Shown here: positions 46,769-56,748 of the stretch, one piece after another
Numbering within the stretch: position 1 is the first letter of the stretch
Layout of the letters: every line of letters begins with the position of its first letter
NCBI GenBank assembly: GCA_947624745.1
Contig: CANQLR010000009.1
Coordinates: 1-64,000, forward strand
DNA: 64,000 nucleotides
Source: an uncultured Clostridia bacterium
Lineage (GTDB): Bacteria; Bacillota; Clostridia; Oscillospirales; Ruminococcaceae
Direction of reading: 5' to 3'
Notes under the pieces: model-generated
Seen by the model: the letters and a program-made list of their open reading frames with translations, nothing else
Told to the model about the DNA's origin: nothing
The model's database searches: none
Translations under genes and position numbers: made by a program

Positions 46769-46805
46769 ATAAAAGCAGATCAATGCGGTCTGCTTTTGTT
46801 TTTTT
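46769..46805 (+). terminator. Terminator after GH95
   Basis: aaaagcagatcaatgcggtctgcttttgttttttt. Confidence 0.75.
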
Positions 46806-46872
46806 CGACGAAAAATTTTTTCCGGCGCAACTTTTCCGCCCCGAAAAGCGTCTTATATACAGAGGTGATAAG

Positions 46873-47427
46873 ATGGACGACAGCGAGATAGTCGGCTTGT
46901 ATTTTGAGCGCTCCGAGGAGGCCATCAGCCGGACTGACGAAAAATACGGCGCGCTTGCGAAGAAGCTGGCCTACAATATTTTGGGAACGCACGCCGATTC
47001 GGAGGAGTGCGTTCTGGACGCCTATCTCGCTGTGTGGAACTCGGTCCCGCCGGAAAGGCCGAAGAGCCTGAAAGCCTATCTTTTGGGGATCGTGCGAAAC
47101 ATTTCCATCGTTCGGCTTCGGCACGACACCGCAAAAAAGCGCTCCCGCGATCTTGAAATATCCTTTGACGAGCTCGAAGCGCTCCTCCCGGACAGGGGCT
47201 TTTCCCCGGGATCAAACGACGGCGAGATCTCGGAGGCTATAAGCGAATTTTTGCGAGGCGAGAGCCGCGACAGCCGCCTGATATTTCTGCGAAAATACTT
47301 CTATTTTGACAGCATAGCCGAGATCTCCGCGCGGTTCGGGTTCAGTGAGGCAAAGATAAAATCCTCGCTCAAACGAACGCGGGAAAGGCTGCGAAAATTT
47401 CTCACGGAAAGGGGGATATACATATGA
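46873..47427 (+). CDS. ECF-type RNA polymerase sigma factor
   Basis: LAYNILGTHADSEECVLDAYLAVWNSVPPERPKSLKAYLLGIVRNISI; region 4 LIFLRKYFYFDSIAEISARFGFSEAKIKSSLKRTRERLRKFL. Confidence 0.9.
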   Translation: MDDSEIVGLYFERSEEAISRTDEKYGALAKKLAYNILGTHADSEECVLDAYLAVWNSVPPERPKSLKAYLLGIVRNISIVRLRHDTAKKRSRDLEISFDELEALLPDRGFSPGSNDGEISEAISEFLRGESRDSRLIFLRKYFYFDSIAEISARFGFSEAKIKSSLKRTRERLRKFLTERGIYI

Positions 47428-49505
47428 ACGTGCCGAAAATCGCGGAGCTTTTGGGAAAGATCGACCCTGATCTTATCGACGAGGCGGACGCGCCCGTGAT
47501 AAAGCGCTCCTCCACGAAAAAGCGGTATTTAATCGCGGCGTGCTTTTTGGCGCTCGTGATACTCGGCTCTGCGGCCCTCATATACGACGCGAGGCCGGAT
47601 ATCTCCCTGAAAATTCCCGAGGAAACACTTACCGCTTCGGACGATATGCCCCCGCCGTTTGAGGAGGAAACCGAGCCGCTCGTTCACCGAAGCTTTTACT
47701 CGCCCTGTATCCCCCAGTTCGACTTGATACCGAAGGCGCTCGCGGTCAAGATTCCGAAGGATAACTTCTCCGTCTGGCTCGATTCGTATGAGGGCGGAGG
47801 CGCCGCGGTGCCGGACAGCATCGAGAGCTACCCGAACCTTTACACCTTCGTCACCGATTTCGGCATCCGCCGCGACGAGCTGACGAGCGTCATAACCTCC
47901 GAGGAGGAGAGCCTGCCGAGCGGTCTTGTGGATCTTATCTATTCCGGCGACGTCGACGGCATCACTGCGGCGGTCGCGACCGACTATTCTATCGTCATCG
48001 GCGTGAAGGTCTACAGTCCCTACTGGGTCTACAGCCACGACCCGGACGACTACGCCGAGGCGGGGATAACCCTCAGCGACATCGACGAGAAAAAGGCGTA
48101 CTACTATAACGACTTCGGGCTTTCGGCCGAGGCGGTGACCGCTTTGGAGGAAAAAATCGGCAGCGAATTTATGCACTACGGCGATTCGCTCGTCTACCGC
48201 GACGGCACCGTTATCTATAATTTGGAGAGGCCGCTCGTTCAAAAGGAGTTTGCGGTGGTCGAGATCGAGCGCGAGACTGCCGACAGCGTTTTCTACCTCG
48301 TCTCGAACGACCCCGGGGACGACAGCGAGGAGATCTACACCGTCCGGTATGAGCTCGGCGAGGTGACTTTGGGCTGCGATTCTCTTGACTCCTTCAAGAT
48401 CATGGAGGCGGCGGTCGGCGACGGGGGAGGGCTCTATCCCGACGGCGCGCCCGATGTCGCGGGGACGGTTGTGCGGGTCGCGTGGGACGGCTACGCGCTT
48501 GACGGCGGCGAGTTCGACTGCCTCGAAAACGTCTCGCGGATACAGTTCAGCGACGCCGAATCGAACCTCTACGCGTCGGATCTTAAGGAGCTGGAGGTGA
48601 AGCTGCAATACGTTTCGGTCAAAGACTCCGAAGAGGGCGAGCGGCGGCTTCTTGAGAACCTCAAGCCTTACTCGATGAACCTTGACACCTGGGCGGAGTC
48701 GGAGGAGGAATACTTCGCAAAGCTCAAAAACGTCGCGACGGTTATGGACACCGACGGGGTAATCTACGCGGACGGCAAAAAGTACGTCTGCACGGGCTAT
48801 ATCCTCACCGGCGACGAGTTTTTGAAATATATGTATTACTGCGACCGAGAGCTGCGCGATGCCCCCGCGGTCTCGGTGCCGATGGGCGGCGCAGAGCCTG
48901 CGGAATACGGCGACATATACAAGACGAGGTGGTTTTTCCTCGGCGATTTCGACCTTTACGGCAGCGGTTACGACCCCGCCCTTACCGGCTGCCAGGCAAG
49001 CTGCTTGGAGAGCGGCACGGCTCTCTATTTCGCCGACGACTTTTGCTTCGCGCGGCTCGGGAGAAACACCGAAATGCTCGACGGCAGGACGTTTTACGGC
49101 TGGCTGTTCAGGCTCGCTGACGACGGCGGCGAGGAAAAAACGGCGAAGCTCTCTGCTGTCAGTAAGACCGCTTACCCCGACGGGCTGGAATTTTTGGGGG
49201 AGCTCACCGACCCCGACCCCGAGGACATCATCGCCCTCGGGAGCGAGACCTTCGGCAGGACGGAATATCTTCTGACCTCGGCGCAGTTCGAGCTCTTCAA
49301 AAAAACCGGCGAATACGTCGGAAAAACAGGGGAGGGGATCGGATCGGGCAGCTTCCCGCCCGGGTGCGAGGTCTATCGGGTCCGGGACGTCCTTCTCGCG
49401 GTCTGCGGCGAGCCGGAGATAAGCGGCTGGACGGTGTATAATAACGTCGGGAGCGATCCAGTGCCGATAATGACCTACGGAAGATTGTTTAAGCTGATAA
49501 ATTAA
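47424..49505 (+). CDS. Large membrane-anchored protein, candidate anti-sigma/sensor partner
   Basis: ATG overlaps sigma stop by 4 bp; cytosolic ~35 aa, TM KKRYLIAACFLALVILGSAALIY, ~630 aa extracellular region. Confidence 0.75.
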   Translation: MNVPKIAELLGKIDPDLIDEADAPVIKRSSTKKRYLIAACFLALVILGSAALIYDARPDISLKIPEETLTASDDMPPPFEEETEPLVHRSFYSPCIPQFDLIPKALAVKIPKDNFSVWLDSYEGGGAAVPDSIESYPNLYTFVTDFGIRRDELTSVITSEEESLPSGLVDLIYSGDVDGITAAVATDYSIVIGVKVYSPYWVYSHDPDDYAEAGITLSDIDEKKAYYYNDFGLSAEAVTALEEKIGSEFMHYGDSLVYRDGTVIYNLERPLVQKEFAVVEIERETADSVFYLVSNDPGDDSEEIYTVRYELGEVTLGCDSLDSFKIMEAAVGDGGGLYPDGAPDVAGTVVRVAWDGYALDGGEFDCLENVSRIQFSDAESNLYASDLKELEVKLQYVSVKDSEEGERRLLENLKPYSMNLDTWAESEEEYFAKLKNVATVMDTDGVIYADGKKYVCTGYILTGDEFLKYMYYCDRELRDAPAVSVPMGGAEPAEYGDIYKTRWFFLGDFDLYGSGYDPALTGCQASCLESGTALYFADDFCFARLGRNTEMLDGRTFYGWLFRLADDGGEEKTAKLSAVSKTAYPDGLEFLGELTDPDPEDIIALGSETFGRTEYLLTSAQFELFKKTGEYVGKTGEGIGSGSFPPGCEVYRVRDVLLAVCGEPEISGWTVYNNVGSDPVPIMTYGRLFKLIN

Positions 49506-49523
49506 AGAAGTGTTTATAATAGA

Positions 49524-49555
49524 TCCCGCAGACTTTTGCCTGCGGGAGCTTTTTG
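49524..49555 (+). terminator. Terminator
   Basis: tcccgcagacttttgcctgcgggagcttttt. Confidence 0.7.
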
Positions 49556-49585
49556 CCGAAAAAAACGCCTCGGCGTGCCGAAGCG

Positions 49586-50323
49586 CTAAATCATCTCTGC
49601 GTATTTCCCGAACAGTCCCGCGATATCCTCCTTGCGGTGGGCGTCGCTCGAAAGAATGAGCTTCGCGCCGTGCTGCTTGAGATATTTTATGATAGCGGGG
49701 GAGGGGTAAGGCTCGTCAATCCACCCGCGTAAGATCCCGCCGAGGTTGACCTCGAACGGCACCTTAAGCTTAAGAAGAATGTCCGCGGCGCGCTGCCACG
49801 CCCTGACGTAGCGGGGCTCGTTGTCGTCAAAGGGAAAGAGCCGCCTGAACTTTTTGATGAGGTCGAAATGCCCGATTATGTCAGGCTTTTTTTCGCCGAG
49901 CTGCGAGACCGCCCCGAAATAATCCTCGGCGCAGGAGTAGATATCCCCGCCGTAGTCGTTTTCCAGCATCTCCCCGAAAATTTCGGGAGTGTCGTCGACC
50001 GCCTTATACTTTCCGCCCTGCTTTAAATAGTGCACCGAGCCTATCGAGTAGTCAAAAAGCCCGCTTTGCTGCTGAGAGTAGAGGTCCTGCTCCACACCGC
50101 AGAGTATCTCGATCTTGTCTGCGTACTTTTTCTTTAAAAGCGAGATCTCGTATACATAGTCCTCGATCCTTTCCATCGAAACGCAGCTCAGCGGGTCGAA
50201 CGGCACGTATGAATGTACCACAAGCCCGAGCCGCTTTACCCCCTTTTCGATGGCGGATAATACCATCTCCTCGGGGGAATTTTGCCCGTCGCAGAAATTC
50301 GTGTGAACATGAAGGTCGGTCAT
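49586..50323 (-). CDS. hisK: PHP-type histidinol-phosphatase
   Basis: [53 protein letters not shown]. Confidence 0.9.
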   Translation of the reverse strand: MTDLHVHTNFCDGQNSPEEMVLSAIEKGVKRLGLVVHSYVPFDPLSCVSMERIEDYVYEISLLKKKYADKIEILCGVEQDLYSQQQSGLFDYSIGSVHYLKQGGKYKAVDDTPEIFGEMLENDYGGDIYSCAEDYFGAVSQLGEKKPDIIGHFDLIKKFRRLFPFDDNEPRYVRAWQRAADILLKLKVPFEVNLGGILRGWIDEPYPSPAIIKYLKQHGAKLILSSDAHRKEDIAGLFGKYAEMI

Positions 50324-50979
50324 ACCATCTTCTCCTGCTTCACCTTGTGATCAATGACGTGGCGCGAGGCAAGCTCGGTCTTGATCTCGTCGGGAGTTAT
50401 CCCCGCCTCGACCATCAGCACCATGACGTGATACATCAGGTCCGCGATCTCATAGACCGTCTCCCTCTTGTCCTGCGCCTTCCCCGCGATGATGACCTCG
50501 GTGCACTCCTCGCCGACCTTTTTGAGTATCTTGTCGAGCCCCTTTTCAAACAGATAGCTCGTGTACGAGCCCTCGGGTAGGGTAGCCTTGCGCTCCTTCA
50601 GAAGCTCATAAAGCCCCGAAACGCTGAATTTTTCGGGGATATTCTCGTCCTCGAAAATTTCGTTGAAGAAGCAGGACTCCTCGCCGGTGTGGCAGGCCGG
50701 TCCGTCCTTTCTGACGTATACCAAAAGCGCGTCGCCGTCGCAGTCGGCGGTTATTTTTTCAATATGCTGGTAATTCCCACTCGTCTCGCCCTTGAGCCAA
50801 AGCTCCTTGCGCGAGCGGCTCCAGAAGCAGGTCAGCTTTTTTTGAAGCGAGATTTCAAGGCTCTCGCGGTTCATGTATGCAAGGGTCAGCACCCTGCCGT
50901 TTTCGCTGTCGACCACTATCGCGGGTATCAGCCCGTCGGAATTGAATTTAAGTTCGTTAATTGTCATAGCTTTCTCCAA
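50320..50979 (-). CDS. hisIE: Bifunctional phosphoribosyl-AMP cyclohydrolase / phosphoribosyl-ATP pyrophosphatase
   Basis: [41 protein letters not shown]-terminal [36 protein letters not shown]. Confidence 0.95.
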   Translation of the reverse strand: MEKAMTINELKFNSDGLIPAIVVDSENGRVLTLAYMNRESLEISLQKKLTCFWSRSRKELWLKGETSGNYQHIEKITADCDGDALLVYVRKDGPACHTGEESCFFNEIFEDENIPEKFSVSGLYELLKERKATLPEGSYTSYLFEKGLDKILKKVGEECTEVIIAGKAQDKRETVYEIADLMYHVMVLMVEAGITPDEIKTELASRHVIDHKVKQEKMV

Positions 50980-51738
50980 TCATAATCTTATCGGTATGCC
51001 GTTTTGATCAAGTATCCTTTTCAGCTCTGGTATCGCGATCTCCTTATAGTGAAACACCGACGCCGCGAGCCCCGCGTCTACCCAAGGAAGGGCCTTGAAA
51101 AGCTCAACGAAGTCCTCCGTCTTTCCCGCGCCTCCCGAGGCGATGACCGGCACGTCGAGCCCCGAGCAGCAGTAGTCGAGCATCTCGATGTCGAATCCGC
51201 CCTTTACTCCGTCGGCGTCCATCGAGTTCAGAACGACCTCGCCGGCGCCCTCCGAAACGCAGTATCTAAGCCACTCCCGCGCCTCGAGGCCGGTGCTGTC
51301 GCGGCCGCCCCTGCCGGTGACCTTAAATCCGCCGTCCTCCCGCCTCACGTCCGCCGAGATCACAACGCACTGACTGCCGTATTTCTCGGCGGCCTTTCTT
51401 ATGAGCGTTTTGTCGGCGATGGCGCCCGAGTTCACCGAGACCTTGTCCGCCCCGCACTTAAGCACCCTGTCGAAGTCTTCAAGAGTTCTTATCCCCCCGC
51501 CGACGGTCAGCGGAATGAACACCTTCGAGGCCGTCTTGCGAAGAATGTCGGTGAAGATAGCCCTGCCCTCGGCGCTCGCGGTGATATCGTAAAAGACGAG
51601 CTCGTCCGCGCCGCAGTCGCTGTAGAGCTTCGCGAGCTCCACGGGGTCGGCGATGTCCTTATTTCCGAGGAAATTAACCCCTTTTGTCACCTTTCCGTTT
51701 CTGACGTCGAGGCAGGGGATGATACGTTTTTTCAGCAT
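50980..51738 (-). CDS. hisF: Imidazole glycerol phosphate synthase cyclase subunit
   Basis: MLKKRIIPCLDVRNGKVTKGVNF, GGGIRTLEDFDRVL, VISADVRRE, SGGAGKTEDFVE. Confidence 0.96.
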   Translation of the reverse strand: MLKKRIIPCLDVRNGKVTKGVNFLGNKDIADPVELAKLYSDCGADELVFYDITASAEGRAIFTDILRKTASKVFIPLTVGGGIRTLEDFDRVLKCGADKVSVNSGAIADKTLIRKAAEKYGSQCVVISADVRREDGGFKVTGRGGRDSTGLEAREWLRYCVSEGAGEVVLNSMDADGVKGGFDIEMLDYCCSGLDVPVIASGGAGKTEDFVELFKALPWVDAGLAASVFHYKEIAIPELKRILDQNGIPIRL

Positions 51739-51748
51739 ATTCCCTCCG

Positions 51749-52459
51749 TCACACTGCGGCCGAAAGCGCGTCCTCAAGGGAAATAAGCCCCTCGTAATAC
51801 GCCTTGCCGATTATCGCGCCCTCGGCCCCGCAGGCCTTGAGCTTAATTATCTCATCAATTCCCGTGACCCCGCCCGAGGCGACGATGCCTATTTTAAAGC
51901 GCGAGGTCAGCTCCTTATACATCTCAAGATTCGCCCCGCGCATCTCGCCGTCGCGGCTGATGTCGGTGCAAATAAGTGTCGAAACTCCTATTTTCTGCAT
52001 ATTTTCCGCAAAATCAAGTAGCCCTGTCTCCGAGCTTTCGAGCCAGCCCTTTACCGCGATTTTTCCGTTTTTCACGTCTGCACCTACGGCTATCTTTTCG
52101 CCGTATTCTCCCACGCAGCGCTTCAAAAACTCGGGGTCGGATATAGCCGCAGTGCCCAGAATGACCCGCGAAGCCCCCGCGGCGAGGTATTTTTTCACCG
52201 TCTCAAAGGTCCTGATACCCCCGCCGACCTCCGAAAAAAGCCCGACCGAAAGAATATCCCTTATCGCCTCAAAGTTCGGCGTAAGGCCGGTCTTCGCGCC
52301 CTCAAGATCGACTATGTGAACGCACTCTGCGCCCTTTTGTTTAAACTCCTCGGCAACCTCGGCAGGGGAGTCGCGATACACCTTCATCTTGTTATAGTCG
52401 CCCTGCGTGAGCCGCACCGCCTTTCCTCCGACGATGTCTATAGCAGGAAATATCTTCAT
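51749..52459 (-). CDS. hisA: ProFAR isomerase
   Basis: MKIFPAIDIVGGKAVRLTQGDYNKMKVY, EVGGGIRTFETV, ICTDISRDGEMRGANLEMYKEL. Confidence 0.96.
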   Translation of the reverse strand: MKIFPAIDIVGGKAVRLTQGDYNKMKVYRDSPAEVAEEFKQKGAECVHIVDLEGAKTGLTPNFEAIRDILSVGLFSEVGGGIRTFETVKKYLAAGASRVILGTAAISDPEFLKRCVGEYGEKIAVGADVKNGKIAVKGWLESSETGLLDFAENMQKIGVSTLICTDISRDGEMRGANLEMYKELTSRFKIGIVASGGVTGIDEIIKLKACGAEGAIIGKAYYEGLISLEDALSAAV

Positions 52460-52470
52460 ATTATCACCCT

Positions 52471-53076
52471 TTAACACATTTTGCAGAACGCGGAAAGAAT
52501 TTTCAGCCCGACCTCGCCGGATTTTTCCGGGTGGAACTGGCAGCCCATGACGTTGTCTCTTCCGACCGCAGCGGTCAGGGTCGCGCCGTAATCTGTTGTC
52601 GCGATGACGTCGGGGCAGCTTTCCGCGTGATAGCTGTGCACGAAATAAACGTTGTCTCCGGGGCGGATATCCGCAAAGAGCGGGTGCGGCTTAAAGCTCA
52701 GCTCGTTCCAGCCGATGTGCGGGATCTTAAACCCCGCAGGTATCCGCCCTGCTATCGGCACGACCTCGCCCTTTATCAGACCGAGCCCGTCGTGGATCCC
52801 GAATTCAAGGCTTCTTTCGAGCAAAAGCTGCATTCCGAGGCAGATCCCGAGTATCGGTTTTCCCGCCTTCGCCTGCGACAGCAGCTCCTCCCGCATTCCC
52901 GAGCTTTCGAGCTTTTTTGCCGCGTCGCCGAACGCCCCGACCCCGGGGAGGATTATCCCCGAAGCCTCGCGGAGACTTCCCGGCTCGCGGACCGTTCCCA
53001 CCTCATATGAAAGCGCTTTCAGCGAGCTTTCGAGGGAAAAAAGGTTCCCCACGCCGTAATCAACGATAGCTATCAT
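52471..53076 (-). CDS. hisH: Imidazole glycerol phosphate synthase glutaminase subunit
   Basis: MIAIVDYGVGNLFSLESSLK, PILGICLGMQLLLERS, VYFVHSYHAE, GCQFHPEKSGEVG. Confidence 0.96.
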   Translation of the reverse strand: MIAIVDYGVGNLFSLESSLKALSYEVGTVREPGSLREASGIILPGVGAFGDAAKKLESSGMREELLSQAKAGKPILGICLGMQLLLERSLEFGIHDGLGLIKGEVVPIAGRIPAGFKIPHIGWNELSFKPHPLFADIRPGDNVYFVHSYHAESCPDVIATTDYGATLTAAVGRDNVMGCQFHPEKSGEVGLKILSAFCKMC

Positions 53077-53663
53077 CAGAGCTTCCCCTTTGTCGAAGGT
53101 ATGCGGTCGGAAAATCTCCCGTCCGGCGATACCGCCTGCCTCAGCGCCCGCGCAGCCGCCTTGAACGCGCCCTCCGCGATGTGGTGCGAGTTTTTTCCCG
53201 CCCGCTGTATGAGATGCAGCGTGACCCCGGCGTTTTTAGCAAATGCCGAGAAAAATTCCTCCACGAGCTCGCTGTCAAACGTTCCTATTTTCTGGGAGGG
53301 AATGTCGAGTCCGTAGGCGATAAAGCTCCTCCCCGAAATGTCGACCGCGCACTCTATAAGCGCCTCGTCCATCGGCACAAGCGTCGCGCCGTAGCGGGTT
53401 ATCCCGCGCTTGTCGCCCAGCGCCTCGCAGAATGCCTGCCCGAGCGCGATCCCGATGTCCTCGACCGAATGGTGGTCGTCGACCTCCGTGTCGCCCCGGC
53501 AGCTCACCTTAAGATCGAAGCCGGAGTGCCGCGCAAAAAGCGTCAGCATGTGGTCCAAAAACCCCACGCCGGTCCTGATCTCGCTCTCGCCGCTGCCGTC
53601 GAGGCAAAGATACAGCGATATATCCGTCTCGAGCGTTTGGCGTTTTACGGTCGTTTCTCTCAT
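53076..53663 (-). CDS. hisB: Imidazoleglycerol-phosphate dehydratase
   Basis: GVGFLDHMLTLFARHSGFDL, DDHHSVEDIGIALGQAF, KNSHHIAEGAFKAAARALRQAV. Confidence 0.96.
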   Translation of the reverse strand: MRETTVKRQTLETDISLYLCLDGSGESEIRTGVGFLDHMLTLFARHSGFDLKVSCRGDTEVDDHHSVEDIGIALGQAFCEALGDKRGITRYGATLVPMDEALIECAVDISGRSFIAYGLDIPSQKIGTFDSELVEEFFSAFAKNAGVTLHLIQRAGKNSHHIAEGAFKAAARALRQAVSPDGRFSDRIPSTKGKL

Positions 53664-53665
53664 TT

Positions 53666-54724
53666 TCAGCGCCTCCCGATAATTTTTTCAAGCGTTTTGC
53701 AAAGCGTATCCATGTCGGCCTCGGTCCCGACAGTTATCCGAAGCCGGTTTTCTATCCTTTTTTTGTCAAATCTGCGGACCAAAATCCCCTCGGCGCGAAG
53801 CCTCTCGTAAAGCTCCTTTCCCGAAAATTCGGGGTGCATACAGAAGATGAAATTTGCCTCGCTTTGGGTGAGCACAAACCCGAGCTCCCGAAGCCTGTTT
53901 TGGGTGATCTCTCTGACCCGCGCCACCTCGCGGCAGTTCGCCTTGGTGTATCCGTCGTCCTCCAAAGCGCCGATCGCGGCATACATGTTCGCCCGGCTAA
54001 GATTGTACGGGTTAGTCGAGTATATGACGGTATACAGGTCGCGGATAATATCCGGCGCAGCGCAGGCAAACCCGACCCTCGCCCCTGCCAGCGAGCGCGA
54101 CTTTGAAAAGGTCTGCACGACGATGAGGTTCGGGTGATCCTTCAAAATCGGGATCGCGCTTTTCCCTCCGAAGTCGACATACGCCTCGTCCGAAACGACG
54201 ATGTTGTCGGGGTTACTGTCGCAGATCCTCGCTAAGTCCTCAAGCGAGATCGACAGCCCGGTAGGCGCGTTAGGGTTCGCAAGAAAAATGTTTTTCCCGA
54301 TCCCCAAAAAGCGGCTCACGTCGACGGTGAAGTCCTCGTTCAGCGGGATTTCCTCGTAGGGAACGCCGGAGAGCTCGCAAAAAACGGGGTAGAAGCCGTA
54401 GGTGATGTCCAAAAACGCGGCGGGGGAGTCCTTCGAGCAAAACGCCTTCACGATAAAGTTCAGCGCCTCGTCCGAGCTGTTTGTGACCGCGACGTTTTCA
54501 ACGCCCAGCCCCAGATATTCCGCCAACTTCGGCCGTAATTTCCCTCCGTCGAGCGGGGGATAGAGGTTCGCCTTTTTCACCGCCTCCGCGGAGTATTTTA
54601 TCGCGAGCGGCGAGGGCGGAAAAGGGCTCTCGTTGGTGTTCAGCTTGATGTATTTCTGCGCCGGCTGCTCGCCCGGAACGTACGGAGTTATCGCTCTCAC
54701 GGCGGGCTGTAAGAATTTTGACAT
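53666..54724 (-). CDS. hisC: Histidinol-phosphate aminotransferase
   Basis: YIKLNTNESPFPPSPLA, ANPNAPTGLSISLEDL, VVQTFSKSRSLAGARVGFACA, RITVGTEADMDTLCKTL. Confidence 0.95.
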   Translation of the reverse strand: MSKFLQPAVRAITPYVPGEQPAQKYIKLNTNESPFPPSPLAIKYSAEAVKKANLYPPLDGGKLRPKLAEYLGLGVENVAVTNSSDEALNFIVKAFCSKDSPAAFLDITYGFYPVFCELSGVPYEEIPLNEDFTVDVSRFLGIGKNIFLANPNAPTGLSISLEDLARICDSNPDNIVVSDEAYVDFGGKSAIPILKDHPNLIVVQTFSKSRSLAGARVGFACAAPDIIRDLYTVIYSTNPYNLSRANMYAAIGALEDDGYTKANCREVARVREITQNRLRELGFVLTQSEANFIFCMHPEFSGKELYERLRAEGILVRRFDKKRIENRLRITVGTEADMDTLCKTLEKIIGRR

Positions 54725-54832
54725 TAGTTCACTTCCCAAACGATGTAAAGCTTTGCGGCTTGTCAGACATGCTTAAATCCTTATTTATAGGCTACCAGCG
54801 TGCCTTCAAGTTTCAAAACCATGTAAAGCAAT

Positions 54833-56113
54833 TTACCTTTGCATATTTATTCTCTTCCTCGCGCTTGCTGCGTGAGCTCCGAGGCCCTCCTTGTCGGCAA
54901 ACTGCGCGACCTTCTCGGCTACCTCCGAAAACGCCTCCTCGGTATAGTAGGTAAACTGCGACTTTTTCACGAAATCGTCCACCGAAAGGGGAGACGAGAA
55001 CCTTGCGGTCCCGCTGGTCGGGAGGGTGTGGTTCGCGCCGGAGAAGTAATCGCCCAGCGGCTCGGGGCAGTAGCTCCCCATGAATACCGACCCCGCGTTT
55101 TTGATCTCCGGGAGAATGTCGAACGGCTCCTCGACCTCAAGCTCGAGGTGCTCGGGTGCGATCTCGTTAGAAAGCTCGATCGCTTCTGCAATGCTCCCCG
55201 CGACTATAATCTTTCCGTTTTGTTCGAGCGACGCCGCGGCGATGTCCTTTCTCGAAAGCTTCTCAAGCTGCCCCTCAAGCTCGGCCGCCGTCTTTTCTGC
55301 GATCTCCTCGCTGTCGGTTATAAGTACCGCCGTCGCGAGCTTGTCGTGCTCGGCCTGCGAGAGAAGATCCGCCGCCAAAAATTCCGGATTCGCGGTCTTG
55401 TCCGCGATAATGAGTATTTCGCTCGGCCCGGCGATCATGTCGATCGCGACCTGCCCGAACACCTGCCGCTTCGCCTCGGCGACATATTGGTTCCCGGGGC
55501 CGACGATCTTATCAACTTTCGGGACGCTCTCCGTCCCGTATGCGAGCGCCGCGACCGCCTGCGCTCCGCCGACCTTGAATATCTTTGTGACCCCCGCGAT
55601 CTTCGCCGCGGCAATCATCTCGGGGAGAATTTTTCCGTTTTTCTGCACCGGGGTAGTCATGACTATCTCCTTGCAGCCCGCAAGGCTTGCGGGTATCGCG
55701 CTCATCAGAACCGTCGAGAAGAGGGGAGCGGTGCCGCCGGGCATATACAGCCCGACCTTTTCGAGCGGAAGCACCCTCTGCCCCATGACAACGCCCTTTT
55801 TGTCGCTCATCACAAACCCCGGGCGGAGCTGGTTTTTGTGGAACGCCCTGATGTTGTCGGCGGCCTCATACATGATCCCCAAAAATTCCGGGTCTACCTC
55901 CATCATGGCCTCGTTTATCTCGTCCTCCGAGACCCTTACGTCGTGGATCACCACTCCGTCGAACTTCTCGGTCAGCTCCAAAAGTGCCGAATCGCCCCTC
56001 TCGCGGACGGTGTCTATAACCTGCTTAACTACCGCGGTGACGTCCGCCGTCTTTGTGGTCCGGGCAAAAAGCTCGTCCAGCGTAACCTCGGATGTTTTCA
56101 TGATCTTTATCAT
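54833..56113 (-). CDS. hisD: Histidinol dehydrogenase
   Basis: GLYMPGGTAPLFSTVLMSAIPASLAGCKEIVMTTP, DKIVGPGNQYVAEAKRQVFGQVAIDMIAGPSEILIIAD, FMGSYCPEPLGDYFSGANHTLPTSGTARF. Confidence 0.97.
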   Translation of the reverse strand: MIKIMKTSEVTLDELFARTTKTADVTAVVKQVIDTVRERGDSALLELTEKFDGVVIHDVRVSEDEINEAMMEVDPEFLGIMYEAADNIRAFHKNQLRPGFVMSDKKGVVMGQRVLPLEKVGLYMPGGTAPLFSTVLMSAIPASLAGCKEIVMTTPVQKNGKILPEMIAAAKIAGVTKIFKVGGAQAVAALAYGTESVPKVDKIVGPGNQYVAEAKRQVFGQVAIDMIAGPSEILIIADKTANPEFLAADLLSQAEHDKLATAVLITDSEEIAEKTAAELEGQLEKLSRKDIAAASLEQNGKIIVAGSIAEAIELSNEIAPEHLELEVEEPFDILPEIKNAGSVFMGSYCPEPLGDYFSGANHTLPTSGTARFSSPLSVDDFVKKSQFTYYTEEAFSEVAEKVAQFADKEGLGAHAASARKRINMQR

Positions 56114-56748
56114 TTTCGGTTCTCCTTGACAGTTTCTAAGTTTTTCTTTATCTCGTTAATTTTTTCGCTCTTGAATCGGTACCCCGCCTTGTTTGCGATA
56201 AGCCTCGCGCTTATGTCAAAAAGTGTGTCGACGACGGTAAGGTCGTTCTGCTTTAATGTCGCGCCGGTCTCGACGATGTCGACGATGACGTCAGAAAGCC
56301 CCAAAATAGGCGCAAGCTCTATAGATCCGTTCAGCTTTATGATCTCGATCTCACGCCCCGTCTTTGCGTAATGCTCCTTGGCGGTCGAGGTGAATTTTGT
56401 CGCGACCCGAAGCGTTTTTCGGTAGTCGTCCTTGAAGCTCTTCGGCGCTGCTACGCACATTCTGCACTTTCCGAGCCCCACGTCCAAAAGCTCGTAAACG
56501 TCGGGTCGGTATTCAAGAAGAATGTCCTTCCCCGCGACCCCGATGTCCGCCACGCCCTTTTCAACGTAAATAGCGACGTCGGAGGGCTTCACCCAGAAGT
56601 ATCGAACCCCCGCCTCGCGGTTTTCAAAGGTAAGCTTTCTGCCGGGGTTTTCAAGCTCGGGGCAGCGGTAACCCGCGCTCGCGAACATTTCATATACCTT
56701 CTCGCCGAGCCTTCCCTTCGGCAGGGCGATATTAACCGTTTCAGCCAA
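56110..56748 (-). CDS. hisG: ATP phosphoribosyltransferase catalytic subunit (short form)
   Basis: NIALPKGRLGEKVYEMFASAGY, ADIGVAGKDILLEYRPDVYELLDVGLGKCRMCVA, DVIVDIVETGATLKQNDL. Confidence 0.96.
   Translation of the reverse strand: MAETVNIALPKGRLGEKVYEMFASAGYRCPELENPGRKLTFENREAGVRYFWVKPSDVAIYVEKGVADIGVAGKDILLEYRPDVYELLDVGLGKCRMCVAAPKSFKDDYRKTLRVATKFTSTAKEHYAKTGREIEIIKLNGSIELAPILGLSDVIVDIVETGATLKQNDLTVVDTLFDISARLIANKAGYRFKSEKINEIKKNLETVKENRK

Noticed and set aside
54839-56371. 510-aa plus-strand ORF across hisD/hisG
   Set aside because: Antisense to clear hisD/hisG; Arg/Leu-rich shadow translation without motifs.
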